From Desmonostoc vinosum HA7617-LM4 (GTDB lineage Bacteria > Cyanobacteriota > Cyanobacteriia > Cyanobacteriales > Nostocaceae), in assembly GCA_019359515.1 (NCBI GenBank), contig JAHHHC010000017.1, positions 1-64,000 of the forward strand: DNA of 64,000 nt, in the 5' to 3' direction. The position numbers were made by a program, and so were the translations under genes. Every line of letters begins with the position of its first letter. The stretch's first letter is position 1. Positions 9,274-19,100 of this stretch are shown one piece after another. The notes beneath the pieces were generated by a model. That model was given only the letters and a program-made list of their open reading frames with translations, had not been told where the DNA came from and did not search any database.

Positions 9274-9777
9274 CTAATTCTTTGTATCAGCGTAACCCTG
9301 GATATTTTCTGGCTCAAACTGACGTAAGGTTCGGGTTGCTTGCCGAGTAAGAGTTTCAGAACCTTGGACTACAATAATATATTTGCCTGCATCTAAACGG
9401 TTACGGTAGGGTAAAGCGTCACCACCGCCTACGAGTAAGCCAACTCCACCGCCCACAAATACACTACCCATAGCACCACTCCCAGCACCCAGCAATCCCC
9501 CAATGATGTGATTGCCAATTTCTCCCGCCCAAGCAAAGGTATTCAAACCAGTAATTAGGCTGAAGGTAAAACCAGCGAAAAACCCGAATGGAATCAACCA
9601 AATCGCCATCAACTTCGCTTGCTTTTTGGCTTGTTCTTGAGGATCAATTAAGCCGAACTCGTCAGCTGTTTTGTAACCTTTACCCAAAATAGTACTTTTG
9701 ATACCATCTTTTTCTAAAGCTACGGAAGCAGCTTCGGCTTGGATACGGTCTGATAGTACGGCAACAAGGTAATTCAT
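9274..9777 (-). CDS. Conserved cyanobacterial two-TM protein
   Basis: 167 residues. Starts MNYLVAVLSDRIQAEAA, a ferredoxin-like regulatory-looking segment, then two glycine-rich hydrophobic stretches (about 60-80 and 92-118, the latter with GGLLGAGSGAMGSVFVGGG), then a soluble tail ending YADTKN. The arrangement resembles general-stress-type proteins in which a small sensor-like domain flanks a Gly-rich membrane segment. No enzyme motif. Function unknown. It lies 53 bp upstream of the S4-domain gene on the same strand and may be cotranscribed. Confidence 0.7.
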   Translation of the reverse strand: MNYLVAVLSDRIQAEAASVALEKDGIKSTILGKGYKTADEFGLIDPQEQAKKQAKLMAIWLIPFGFFAGFTFSLITGLNTFAWAGEIGNHIIGGLLGAGSGAMGSVFVGGGVGLLVGGGDALPYRNRLDAGKYIIVVQGSETLTRQATRTLRQFEPENIQGYADTKN

Positions 9778-9941
9778 TAATCTAATAATACTTGTCTAAA
9801 TTGGCACAACAGAGCAAGAGACAGTGACAAATCCTTTAGTAAAGACGTGGCAAAAGCTAGTCTCTATAATTGTCTATCTGCTACATTCTTTTTTGAAATT
9901 AGTATAAAAATCTTTTGTTTCTATCCTCTGTCACCTGTTTC

Positions 9942-10406
9942 CTATTTTAGCGAATCCAGTGGTTCACAGAAATTGTTTACACCTTGCTTGAGAACATATA
10001 TCAAAACTGTTGCAGCTAGAATCTTAGGAAAAGCTGGCATTGTTTTTATATGTTCCATCATCCCCACAAGTGAGCTATTTAACAACTCTTGCCGATATTC
10101 TTGCTCACAAATAACTGCCCGCCATTTTCTAGCCAAAGCATCTAACCACTCGGAATTTGCTCGCTCTGGTTCTTGTCCTGCTTTAATCGCTAGTGTCATC
10201 GCTGCATCTTCTAAATCTCCTTCACAGTCCTCAATTAAATCGAGTGCTTCCATAGCTACAGGATCATCAGCCAATTGAGAGCGAAACTGTGCAATTTCTT
10301 TCGATGTTACTTTAGTCACTCCTGCCCAAACCCTTATTATTGTCTTTGGAGTTAGCCTTAATTCAGTTATGTTATCCCAATTTGAAAAAAGAATGTGACG
10401 TGTCAT
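9942..10406 (-). CDS. Conserved hypothetical protein, 154 aa
   Basis: Soluble, mainly helical, acidic in the middle (DLIEDCEGDLEDAAM) with a conserved-looking ALARKWRAVICEQEYR segment and a hydrophobic helix (MPAFPKILAATVLIYVL) near the C-terminus that may touch the membrane. I do not recognise the family. The minus-strand frame is preferred to the overlapping plus-strand frame at 9847-10278 because the latter is low-complexity serine-rich. A 27-bp palindrome lies immediately upstream of its start. Confidence 0.65.
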   Translation of the reverse strand: MTRHILFSNWDNITELRLTPKTIIRVWAGVTKVTSKEIAQFRSQLADDPVAMEALDLIEDCEGDLEDAAMTLAIKAGQEPERANSEWLDALARKWRAVICEQEYRQELLNSSLVGMMEHIKTMPAFPKILAATVLIYVLKQGVNNFCEPLDSLK

Positions 10407-10412
10407 AAATTA

Positions 10413-10439
10413 TAGAGACGTTGCATTGCAACGTCTCTA
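10413..10439. repeat. Palindrome TAGAGACGTTGCA-T-TGCAACGTCTCTA
   Basis: A 13-bp perfect inverted repeat around a single base. Related GTAGAGAYG...CTCTAC palindromes occur at 41692-41720 and 62600-62655, so this is a dispersed family. Confidence 0.8.
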
Positions 10440-10545
10440 CAAAAGGATTTGTCATAATCATCAATTGAGAGATCTCTTAGTCCCAAATAGTAAACAGGAA
10501 ATAGGAAAAACTGTTCCCTGTTCCCTGTTCCCTATTCCCTTCTTC

Positions 10546-12726
10546 TTAACGTAAACCCCTCGCGGTGACAGCTCTTTGTAAACGAGCCAGCGCTCGGTTA
10601 TAATCCAGAATTGCTGTCACTCGATTACCTTCGGCTCGTGTCAGGTCGTTTTCTGAGTTAATCACATCAGTTTGAGTACCTACACCAGCTTGGAAACGCA
10701 GACGAGCTAAGCGCAAAGCTTCCCTAGCTTGTTCGAGAGCTGCGTTAGAGGTTTGTACGTTCTCCAAATTAGATTGCTGGGTAGAAAAGGCGTCTTCTAC
10801 CTGGAAGCGAATTTGATTGCGCTGCTCAGCAAATTGTGTTTCGGCGATCGCAATATTACTTCTTGCTTGGGCTGCTCTTGCTTTTGCCGCTCCACCATCA
10901 TATAAATTGAGAGTCGCCCTCACTCCTAATGAATAACCATCGGTGACGCTAATAGTATCATCGAACTGGTCTAACAGGTTGTAACTAGCAATCAAACTCA
11001 CTTGAGGCCCCAACTCACCCAGAGCTTGTCTACGTTGCTGCTCGCTAATGTTGCGTTGCGCTAGTTGCTGTTGTAGTTCTGGACGGTTTTGATAAGCCTG
11101 GACAATGCTTTGCTCTAAACTGAGGTTCCAAAGACCAGCTAATTGTACAGGGTCTGCGGTACTGATATTCACCGACTGTGGCAAACTCAACCGGGTAGCC
11201 AAGCGTCGGCGAGCAATTGCTTGCTGGGAACGCGCATTTGTTAAGTCTTGTTGAGCATTGGCTAGGTTTACCTGCGATCGCAATACATCGAATCGGGTAC
11301 CAACCCCAGCTCGCTCTAACGCTTGGGCATCACGCAAACTAGCCTCGGCATTTTCCACCGCTGACTGAGCAATACGTACTTGTTCATCTGCTTGTTGTAA
11401 ATCGTAATATTCAGTAGCAACATTCAGACGGATTTCCTCAGATTGATTCTCCACAGATAATTCGCTGACGCGTACTCTCTCCTCTGCCTCTCTAATCAGA
11501 GCTTGCCGTCTTCCAGAGGTGTAGATATTATATGAAAGTTCTGCTTGACCATTAAAAGCTGTAGTAGCTTCCTCTGGCTGTGAGATGCCAGTGGCTTGTT
11601 CTTGTTGTTCTATTGACAGCTGGGTACTAGCAGACTGACTACGACTAATATCAGCACTAATCCCCAAAGTAGGTAACAAAGCAGCTTGTTGCTCCCTCAG
11701 AGCGCCTCGACTACGTTCTAGCTCCAATATCGATACTTGTAAATCGCGATTGTTTCGCCGTGCTAACTCCAAAGCCTGCCCTAAAGTAATGGGTTGATTT
11801 CCCTGAACTGTTACTTCCTCTGGCTTGGTAGGAAATTGCAGGGGATTTGGACTTTGGATGAGGTTGTCGGGTACTTGCTGGGTACCTGTTGGCGCTGGGG
11901 TGACGGTTCCCGGCGTTGTAGGAGTCTGCTGAGGCGTATCTGTTGGCGCTGGGGTGACGGTTCCCGGTGTCGTGGGAGTTTGCTGAGGCGTATCTGCTGG
12001 CGCAGTTGGGATATTACTCTGAGCCAAGCGTTTGCGAATCGCATTTTGTTGTGAACAAGTACTTGAAGATAGCAGCAAAGAACTTGCAACAGTTGTGTTG
12101 CTCTTGTTCATCTCCTGCAAACACCTCTGCACTACCAACAACTTTGCTGCTGTCGGTGTAGCTGAAGTTCCCAAAAATGTGCGTAACTCAGTAGCTGTAG
12201 AATTCTTCTTTGAGACTAATGGTTGCCTGGAAGAAGAAACAGCAGTGGGTTTGGCAGCCGAGTCAGAAATTACTACACTCTCTAACTTCTTTTGAGAAGT
12301 GCCCAAATTCCTTAGTTGTAAATTACTTTTTGTCGAGCGATTCTCATCTAGTCCAAAAGTAGGATGCTCAGCAGATGTCAAGCTGAAAAATTTACCTTTA
12401 TCTTTCTTTAATACTTGTCTTAATGGCACAACAGTGCTGCCAGTCATAACCACTGGGATACTGTTGTAACTTAAAGGCTGCATATGAAACCGAGTCAAAC
12501 CAGCAGTGGGTAATTGGGTTGGAACACTAGCATCCCTAGTTTGAGAACGCTGTGTATTTGTGATGTCCGCAACTAAGTTTTGACTGTAGGTAGAAGTCAA
12601 AACATTAGGAGAAGACGCCAGCTGTACCCCACCTACTTTCACAGTACCAGCCCAAGCAGGCTGGGTTATTACGACCGCTGCTGTCACACCAGGCAAGAAG
12701 CTATGGAATAATTGCTGTCCTTTCAC
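10546..12726 (-). CDS. TolC-family outer membrane efflux protein
   Basis: 726 residues, longer than E. coli TolC because of a ~300-residue N-terminal region. A signal peptide (ending ITQPAWA, about residue 26) exports it. The region to about residue 300 is Ser/Thr/Pro-rich, with an 18-residue repeat (PAPTDTPQQTPTTPGTVT) near 235-285. From about 310 the two outer-membrane-efflux repeats begin: ITLGQALELARRNNRDL, then long coiled helices and SLGVRATLNLYDGG in the second half, ending in the RLRFQAGVGTQTDVINSEN segment typical of the family. It would form the trimeric outer-membrane duct for ABC or RND exporters, as HgdD does in Anabaena. Located 106 bp downstream of kaiC on the same strand. Confidence 0.9.
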   Translation of the reverse strand: MKGQQLFHSFLPGVTAAVVITQPAWAGTVKVGGVQLASSPNVLTSTYSQNLVADITNTQRSQTRDASVPTQLPTAGLTRFHMQPLSYNSIPVVMTGSTVVPLRQVLKKDKGKFFSLTSAEHPTFGLDENRSTKSNLQLRNLGTSQKKLESVVISDSAAKPTAVSSSRQPLVSKKNSTATELRTFLGTSATPTAAKLLVVQRCLQEMNKSNTTVASSLLLSSSTCSQQNAIRKRLAQSNIPTAPADTPQQTPTTPGTVTPAPTDTPQQTPTTPGTVTPAPTGTQQVPDNLIQSPNPLQFPTKPEEVTVQGNQPITLGQALELARRNNRDLQVSILELERSRGALREQQAALLPTLGISADISRSQSASTQLSIEQQEQATGISQPEEATTAFNGQAELSYNIYTSGRRQALIREAEERVRVSELSVENQSEEIRLNVATEYYDLQQADEQVRIAQSAVENAEASLRDAQALERAGVGTRFDVLRSQVNLANAQQDLTNARSQQAIARRRLATRLSLPQSVNISTADPVQLAGLWNLSLEQSIVQAYQNRPELQQQLAQRNISEQQRRQALGELGPQVSLIASYNLLDQFDDTISVTDGYSLGVRATLNLYDGGAAKARAAQARSNIAIAETQFAEQRNQIRFQVEDAFSTQQSNLENVQTSNAALEQAREALRLARLRFQAGVGTQTDVINSENDLTRAEGNRVTAILDYNRALARLQRAVTARGLR
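11886..12001 (-). repeat. 54-bp repeat encoding a Pro/Thr linker
   Basis: About 2.2 copies of a 54-bp unit, nearly identical in DNA, encode PAPTDTPQQTPTTPGTVT-type linker sequence in the TolC-like protein. Confidence 0.85.
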
Positions 12727-12832
12727 CGCATCCCCTCACACAAAAATATCAATCTAGCGGCAGAAAACTTTCACTCACCACAGAATATAGCACGATACTA
12801 AATTTAGGAAGGGATATACTACGATACCAAAT

Positions 12833-14395
12833 TTAAGAATCGGAACTCTGTTTATCTTCAAAACGTCTTACTATGCGAGAAAGTTCCGCCTTTTCATCAA
12901 TACTAACGCGGGTCGGGGCACCACTAACAATCCGTTCGTAGTTACGGAAAGAATCTTTAATTTCTGGGCCATCGGCGGTGATATTGTACTCGCGGATACC
13001 TTTATCATGCCAAGAACCCCTCATTTTAAAAACGTTAATTGCCCGCGACATTTCGCCACGAATTTCTACATACTGTAACATCAAAATCGTGTCGGTGATC
13101 GTGGAAATATGAGAGTCAGTAATCGAATGTGACCCCATAAATTGGTCGGTTGTGTTAGTAAAAAAACCAGTAATTTCTTCTTGCTTAGCATAACCTGTAA
13201 CACCGATAACAAACTGTCTAAATGCGTTATTGCTAACTCCTCTAGCTAATGCTGATAAGGAGTCAATTGCTATCCGAGCTGGTTTAAAAACAGCAATCTC
13301 TGATTTAATGATTTGCAGGTGATCTTCTAAACCAGTAGATTCAGGATAGGTACAAATTATTTTGAGTAAACCTTGACGTTCTAGTTCTTCAAAATCGATT
13401 CCCCAAGAGTAGGCATTACGAGATAATTGGGCACGGGATTCTTCATAAGCAAATAATATTGACCTCTCACCATGAATGCAGCCATCTTGGAGAAACTTAC
13501 TCACCAGCAGCGTTTTACCAGTGCCGGTAGCTCCCGTGGCTAAAATAATTGAATCTTTGAAGAAACCACCACCGCACATCTCATCTAGGGTTTTGACTCC
13601 TGAAGACACCCGGACATTAGAAGAACGTTGAGTCAAGCGCATTGCTCCCAATGGGAAGATGTTGACGCCTTCATTGGTAATTGTGAAAGGATACTCGCCT
13701 TTCATGTGCGTTGTCCCACGCAATTTGAGAATTTCCGCCGTGCGGCGGCGGCGTTCTCCTTCTAAAACGTTGCGAACAATTACCACGTTATCCGAAACAA
13801 ATTCCTCAACTCCAAAGGAGGCAACGGGGCCATATTCTTCGCTGCGTTCGGTGGTGATGATGGTAGTGACACTGAGTTGTTTGAGCCGTGCTACCAGGCG
13901 AAAAATTTCGCGCCGCACTACTCCCATTGCTTCATACTGCTGGAATACTGCGGTGATTGAGTCAATTGAAACTCGTTTAGCTTTGTATTTGCGGATGGCG
14001 TATTGCAAACGCTCAATGAGCGCAGACAAATCAAAATTTCCAACTATATCTTGACCTTCAGGATCAGGGGAGGCATCAAGAATAAATAATTTGCCTTCAT
14101 CGATGAGACGTTGCAAACTCCACCCAAAGATATAAGCATTTTTGATAATATCACTAGGGGATTCTTCAAAAGTAACAAATACCCCAGCTTCATCAAAATA
14201 GGTAATACCATTGTAGAGAAATTGCAGAGATAAGAGAGTTTTGCCTGTTCCAGAGGTTCCACTAACCAAGGTAGTTCTACCAACAGGTAAACCACCATGA
14301 CTGATATCGTCAAAACCCTCTATCATCGTGCGAATCTTTTCTACACCTCCAATTAACGGTGCTTTGTTTAGCTCTGTTTGCTCGTTTTCACTCAT
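12833..14395 (-). CDS. kaiC: Circadian clock ATPase/autokinase KaiC
   Basis: 520 residues, the usual length. Two RecA-like halves: CI with Walker A GTSGTGKT at 46-53 and the catalytic pair E77-E78, and CII with Walker A GATGTGKT near 289-296. The CII phosphorylation segment DSHISTITDT keeps the adjacent Ser-Thr pair that cycles between phosphorylated states. The A-loop EYNITADGP and C-terminal tail that binds KaiA follow. KaiC hexamers set the period of the cyanobacterial clock with KaiA and KaiB. It is last in the minus-strand kaiA-kaiB-kaiC order, 79 bp after kaiB. All key residues look intact. Confidence 0.98.
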   Translation of the reverse strand: MSENEQTELNKAPLIGGVEKIRTMIEGFDDISHGGLPVGRTTLVSGTSGTGKTLLSLQFLYNGITYFDEAGVFVTFEESPSDIIKNAYIFGWSLQRLIDEGKLFILDASPDPEGQDIVGNFDLSALIERLQYAIRKYKAKRVSIDSITAVFQQYEAMGVVRREIFRLVARLKQLSVTTIITTERSEEYGPVASFGVEEFVSDNVVIVRNVLEGERRRRTAEILKLRGTTHMKGEYPFTITNEGVNIFPLGAMRLTQRSSNVRVSSGVKTLDEMCGGGFFKDSIILATGATGTGKTLLVSKFLQDGCIHGERSILFAYEESRAQLSRNAYSWGIDFEELERQGLLKIICTYPESTGLEDHLQIIKSEIAVFKPARIAIDSLSALARGVSNNAFRQFVIGVTGYAKQEEITGFFTNTTDQFMGSHSITDSHISTITDTILMLQYVEIRGEMSRAINVFKMRGSWHDKGIREYNITADGPEIKDSFRNYERIVSGAPTRVSIDEKAELSRIVRRFEDKQSSDS

Positions 14396-14474
14396 TGGTT
14401 CATCATCAATGGGTATGAAACCCGGTTTTTCTATATACTAATAGTTTGTCTGGAATTTTTTATGATTAAATAGT

Positions 14475-14792
14475 TTACTCTGAAAAATAATCTTCTTCGG
14501 TCAATTCTTCGTAAAGTAAGTCTAATCCAATTAATACTCTTTCCCTATCTGAAAGATCACCAATGATTTTACGAACAGGTGGAGGTAAAATTTTAGAGAG
14601 AGTTGGGGTGGCTAATATTTTGTCCTCTTCTGCTAGTTGTGGGTTTTTGAGAACATCGATCACTTTTAAGGCGTAAACACCCTGAAACTCCTGTTCTAAG
14701 ATGTTTTTGAGCATTTTTAAGGCCCGCACTGAGTTAGGCGTGTTCCCTGCTACATAAAGCTTGAGGACGTAGGTTTTTCTGGCTTTATTCAT
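14475..14792 (-). CDS. kaiB: Circadian clock protein KaiB
   Basis: 105 residues, typical size. It opens with the thioredoxin-like strand [15 protein letters not shown], continues [20 protein letters not shown] and has the fold-switching half [20 protein letters not shown]. KaiB binds phosphorylated KaiC, sequesters KaiA and engages output kinases. The acidic C-terminus ([11 protein letters not shown]) is as expected. Between kaiA (107 bp upstream) and kaiC (79 bp downstream), in one operon. Confidence 0.98.
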   Translation of the reverse strand: MNKARKTYVLKLYVAGNTPNSVRALKMLKNILEQEFQGVYALKVIDVLKNPQLAEEDKILATPTLSKILPPPVRKIIGDLSDRERVLIGLDLLYEELTEEDYFSE

Positions 14793-14899
14793 AATAGGTA
14801 CAGGCTAGGCATAACAAGAGAAACACAGGACGCGATCGCCCCAAGGCCAGCAATGTCACAGTGGTAGTTCGTGATCATCTCAACACAGATAAATTCCAT

Positions 14900-15481
14900 T
14901 TATTTAGAAATTGAACATCTGTAAACTTCGCACAAGTTAGCTAAGACATCTATCAGCGTTAAACGATAATCAAGTAATGTTTCATCACTCCTTCCTTCTA
15001 GTTTTAGCTGTTTGGAAAATTCGTCGATTAGTTCCATGTGAATTTCAATAATTTGGGGCACAGGAATATTAGCATAAAATATGGCATTGATAAATTTATC
15101 AATTTTTTCTTTCAGCTTTTTGTCTGTGGTAAAGTAATTTATAAGAATTTGACTGTAATCTGATTTGATCTGCTGCAACAATTGTTGCTTATCTTCAAGA
15201 CTCATTTGCTGAAAAAGCTCTTGGTTTTTTGGCTTGTAACACGCCAATACATAGCAATATTTGTCTAGAATTTGTTTGTACGAGTTTAGTTGTGCCAGCT
15301 GCGGTAAGTATATGCCTTGAGCAGGCATAGCTGCATCCAAAGACAAGTAAGGCGATCGCCAAGTAAAAGTATCAATAAATTTATCCAGCCAGCGCATTAA
15401 ACTTTGTTGCTTGGCAGGGTCAAATAAATTGGTTAAGATTTTTTTAACATCAGATTCTACAATCAATATAGGTAATATCAT
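14900..15481 (-). CDS. kaiA: Circadian clock protein KaiA, short form without N-terminal receiver
   Basis: 193 residues against 284 in Synechococcus elongatus. The C-terminal helical bundle is present (LLQQIKSDYSQILINYF, IDKFINAIFYANIPVPQIIEIH, LDYRLTLIDVLANLCEVYRC), as is a linker of roughly 90 residues, but there is no N-terminal pseudo-receiver. This domain binds the KaiC A-loop and stimulates its autokinase activity. Shortened KaiA is known in filamentous cyanobacteria such as Anabaena, so this is probably lineage-specific rather than a damaged gene. First gene of the kai operon; the upstream 600 bp show no remnant of the missing domain. Confidence 0.93.
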   Translation of the reverse strand: MILPILIVESDVKKILTNLFDPAKQQSLMRWLDKFIDTFTWRSPYLSLDAAMPAQGIYLPQLAQLNSYKQILDKYCYVLACYKPKNQELFQQMSLEDKQQLLQQIKSDYSQILINYFTTDKKLKEKIDKFINAIFYANIPVPQIIEIHMELIDEFSKQLKLEGRSDETLLDYRLTLIDVLANLCEVYRCSISK

Positions 15482-16138
15482 TTATCGTTTGTATATCTCA
15501 TCGATTATTGCTCTAATCAAGAGGTTGTGGTGGCTTAAGAACAAACGCATTCAGGAGCGACTGAAGTGCTGGTAAACTTATAAGTTCACTTGAAAAAGTG
15601 CGTCATGTCAACTGATATTGCTGTCTACTCAACAACTGGATGCAGCGACTGAGTGGTAATACTTAGTAGGTCGTTGATGAGGTATTTGGCTTGAAGGTTA
15701 CGTTAGTTAACCTATGATTAACATATGTATATCTATCTCAATATAGATTTTCTCGTTTTACTCCTTGATAAGATACTTAAACGAACTTAAAGGATTGTCG
15801 CATTGTAAATCATTATAATTCCTCAAGGTTCTAAAGCGAATCTTTGGGGCCATAATTGTTTTAGCTGTCACTATCGATGAAGAGTTTCAATACCAGTAGG
15901 ACATCGGTGAGGCTAGCCACTAAAATGATGAACGGCGAATAAAATATCACCGTGAATTAATCGGATACAATCAAGTATCCACAAAGGCAAAGCCCATGGT
16001 TTGTTGATGGTGTTGAAGATATAACCAAAATCTATATGCATCTTCCTGGAGGATTACGATCGCTGGCAAGAAGACCATCGGCAGTTGACAGATGGTGATG
16101 CCAAAGATCTCTACAGGAAGAATAACCCCCAAAGCCTT
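15482..16138. other. Divergent intergenic region between kaiA and a hybrid kinase
   Basis: About 600 bp that should carry the promoters of kaiABC (minus) and the kinase (plus). I cannot place a promoter firmly. The last ~60 bases before the kinase frame (16046-16084) read EDYDRWQEDHRQL in frame, which looks coding and leaves the true kinase start open. Confidence 0.5.
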
Positions 16139-19100
16139 ATGTCAATGCTACAGTACCCGCTTTATGACTTCATAGCAACCGTACCTAGCTGCGTAGAAAC
16201 AAGTACTCTGGCAGTAGTGCTAGAGATTTTTGCCAAAGAGCAGTGCGATCGCTTGGTCGTGGTGAATCTACATCAATGCCCAGTAGGGTTGCTGTATTCT
16301 GCCCGTTTAATACAAAAACTATTAGCAGATGGTGATGAGCAATTTTTAAATCTACAACAGCAAATCTCTACCTTCGCTCAAACTTTAATTGAGCCTATAC
16401 AGACTATACCAGCGACCGAGCGCCTAGAACAATTGAGTTTGTGGTGGCGTTACCAACAAAACCCAAAAAACCAAAACTTAGATTGGGCGTTGATTGACTC
16501 TGATGGCAAATTTTTAGGGCTAGTAGATAATTCACGCCTATTACAAATTTTGACTCAGGAGCGGATGGCGATCAACTCACTATCCTCCCTCAGAGCCACC
16601 TCTAGGAAGTCTTTTCCTGGAAAGCTTTTAGAATACGAGCCTGATATCACTACTCACTCGCATCTGCGAACAAAAAATGAACACAAACCACTAATACAGT
16701 TACTTGAAAGACTGCCTTGGCCTTTAATGCTACAAACAGGTACTGGTGAAGTCGTAGCGCACAATTCAGCTTGGTGGCAACAGCTAGGAGTATTGAAAGA
16801 TCCAGAAGGAGTTAGGCAACAAGTAGAGACAATACTAACTCCAATTCGCGCCAAAAACTCCGAATACGCTAGCCAACAAGCGCTCAAAGTTTACCCCAAT
16901 GGCAGAGAAAACGATGGTGGCAGTGATGAGCAGCTAACATCTAGCAAACGTCACCCTGACAATAGTTTGTCACTCACAAGTGAAGCAATTAACAAGCTGC
17001 AAGAGCAGTCAGCATCCCCAGAAGCAGCTAGCCGATGCTTCTGGGATAATCAACTAGGTACTTGCACTTGCGTTGTGCAGGTGCAAAACGGTCAAGAGCG
17101 AATCTGGCAGTTTGCCAAAATTCCTTTGGATAGTCCGGAATTCAGATTCATGAGTTCTGAATCCCAGATGTTACTCCAGCCATATTCACCAGGGAGTTAT
17201 AAGTCAGCAGAACCCAGTAATTTAGCGGTTGCTTCAGATTCAGAACTTAGAGTTGACTTATGGTTGGTGTTAGCCACAGATGTGACTGAACAGCAACAGT
17301 TATGCAAAGAGTTAGCAGCTAAGAATGCTGATCTGATTCAACTAAATCGGTTAAAGGATGAGTTTTTAGCTTGTATTAGCCATGAACTGAAAACTCCCCT
17401 AACCGCTGTATTAGGATTATCGCGATTGCTCGTAGATCGGCAGTTAGGAGAACTCAACGAGCGTCAAGCTCGTTATGCAGGGTTAATTCATCAAAGCGGG
17501 CGTCATTTAATGAGCGTAGTCAATGACATTTTGGATTTGACTCGCATGGAGACGGGACAGATGGAATTGACCTTGACTCCAGTGACAATTCGGGCAGTGT
17601 GCGATCGCGCCCTTTCAGAAACCAAAGCTATCCAAAGCCAAAGCAGCAAAGCCAACACCCCCCAGCCCCAACCCCCACGCGCCTCTGCTCCTCAATTCAC
17701 CCTCTCGATTGAATCCGGTTTAGACCAAATTGTGGCGGATGAATTACGCTTGCGTCAGATGCTCGTCCACCTGCTTTCCAATGCTTTTAAGTTTACTGAG
17801 GTATCTGGTGAAATCGGGCTAAGGGTGAGCCGCTGGGAAGGATGGGTTGCCTTTACTGTCTGGGACACAGGAATTGGTATTCCCGAACATCAACAACATT
17901 TAATCTTTCAAAAATTCCAACAACTAGAAAATCCCCTGACTCGCCAATTTGAAGGTACAGGTTTGGGTCTAGTGTTAACCAGGGCCTTGGCTCGTCTCCA
18001 CGGTGGAGATGTCAGCTTCCTATCTCGTGAAGGCAAAGGCAGCCAATTTACACTGCTTCTACCGCCCAGTCCCCCAAAAACAGGCTACTGTGAGCTAGAA
18101 GCCACAAATACACAAGAGCAAAATTCCCTACCAGCGCCGTGCATCAATACATCTGCACAACACCAACCTACATCCTCGCAACGTTTAGTCTTAGTAGTCG
18201 AGGCAGTAGCCCGATATATTGAAGATTTAACCGAGCAACTCAAAGGTTTAGGTTATCGTGTAGTCATTGCGCGATCGGGAACAGAAGCAGTAGAAAAAGC
18301 TAGACGTTTACAACCGATAGCTGTATTTTTGAATCCACTGCTACCTCTGCTCTCAGGTTGGGATGTATTGACCTTGCTCAAATCTGATAGCGCAACCCGC
18401 CATATATCTGTAATTGTGACGGCGACGGCCGCCGAAAAAGAGCAAGCATTTGCTAACCGATCTGATGGTTTTATCAGCTTACCAGTCGAGCATCAGACCT
18501 TGGCTCCACTTCTAGAAAAATTATGCGCTGCGCCAGAAGTATCGCTACCTGGATTAGAGAGTAGTGAAGCAAGCACCACTCAGACCCCACTCAGAATTCT
18601 CAGGTTAGTAAATCCAGAATTGGAAGTAATTAACCCCCACCTCTCACTGCGAGAACATCGAGTCATTGAAGTAGATGACTTAGATCAAGCAGAGCTTTTA
18701 GCGCGAGTATGGCAATTTGATGTAATTTTGCTAGATGTCGATAGTTCTGCGGCCCAAATTTATCTAGAGCAACTGACTCAGCACCCGCGTTTGACAGCCT
18801 TACCATTGGTCACTTGCGATGTTGATACCACTTTGATTGCCTCTGGAATACCTGGATTATCTGTGTTTCCTTGCCTGGCACCATTGGGTAAAGATCATAG
18901 CAATCAAACCGAGAAGACAGATGCTTTATTATCGGTATTGCAAATTGCCTCCGGTGTCTGTTGTCCCCCCAATATCTTGGTGGTAGATTTGACAACGCTA
19001 CGAGATTTACCACAAAGAAGACGCAAGCAGACTAAAAGTGAGCAAATAGAAAACAATTGTTCAATCAGTAGTGAAACTGCTGAACGAGGATCTGAGTGGT

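Noticed and set aside
9847-10278. Plus-strand serine-rich ORF
   Set aside because: Overlaps the better-composed minus-strand gene at 9942-10406.
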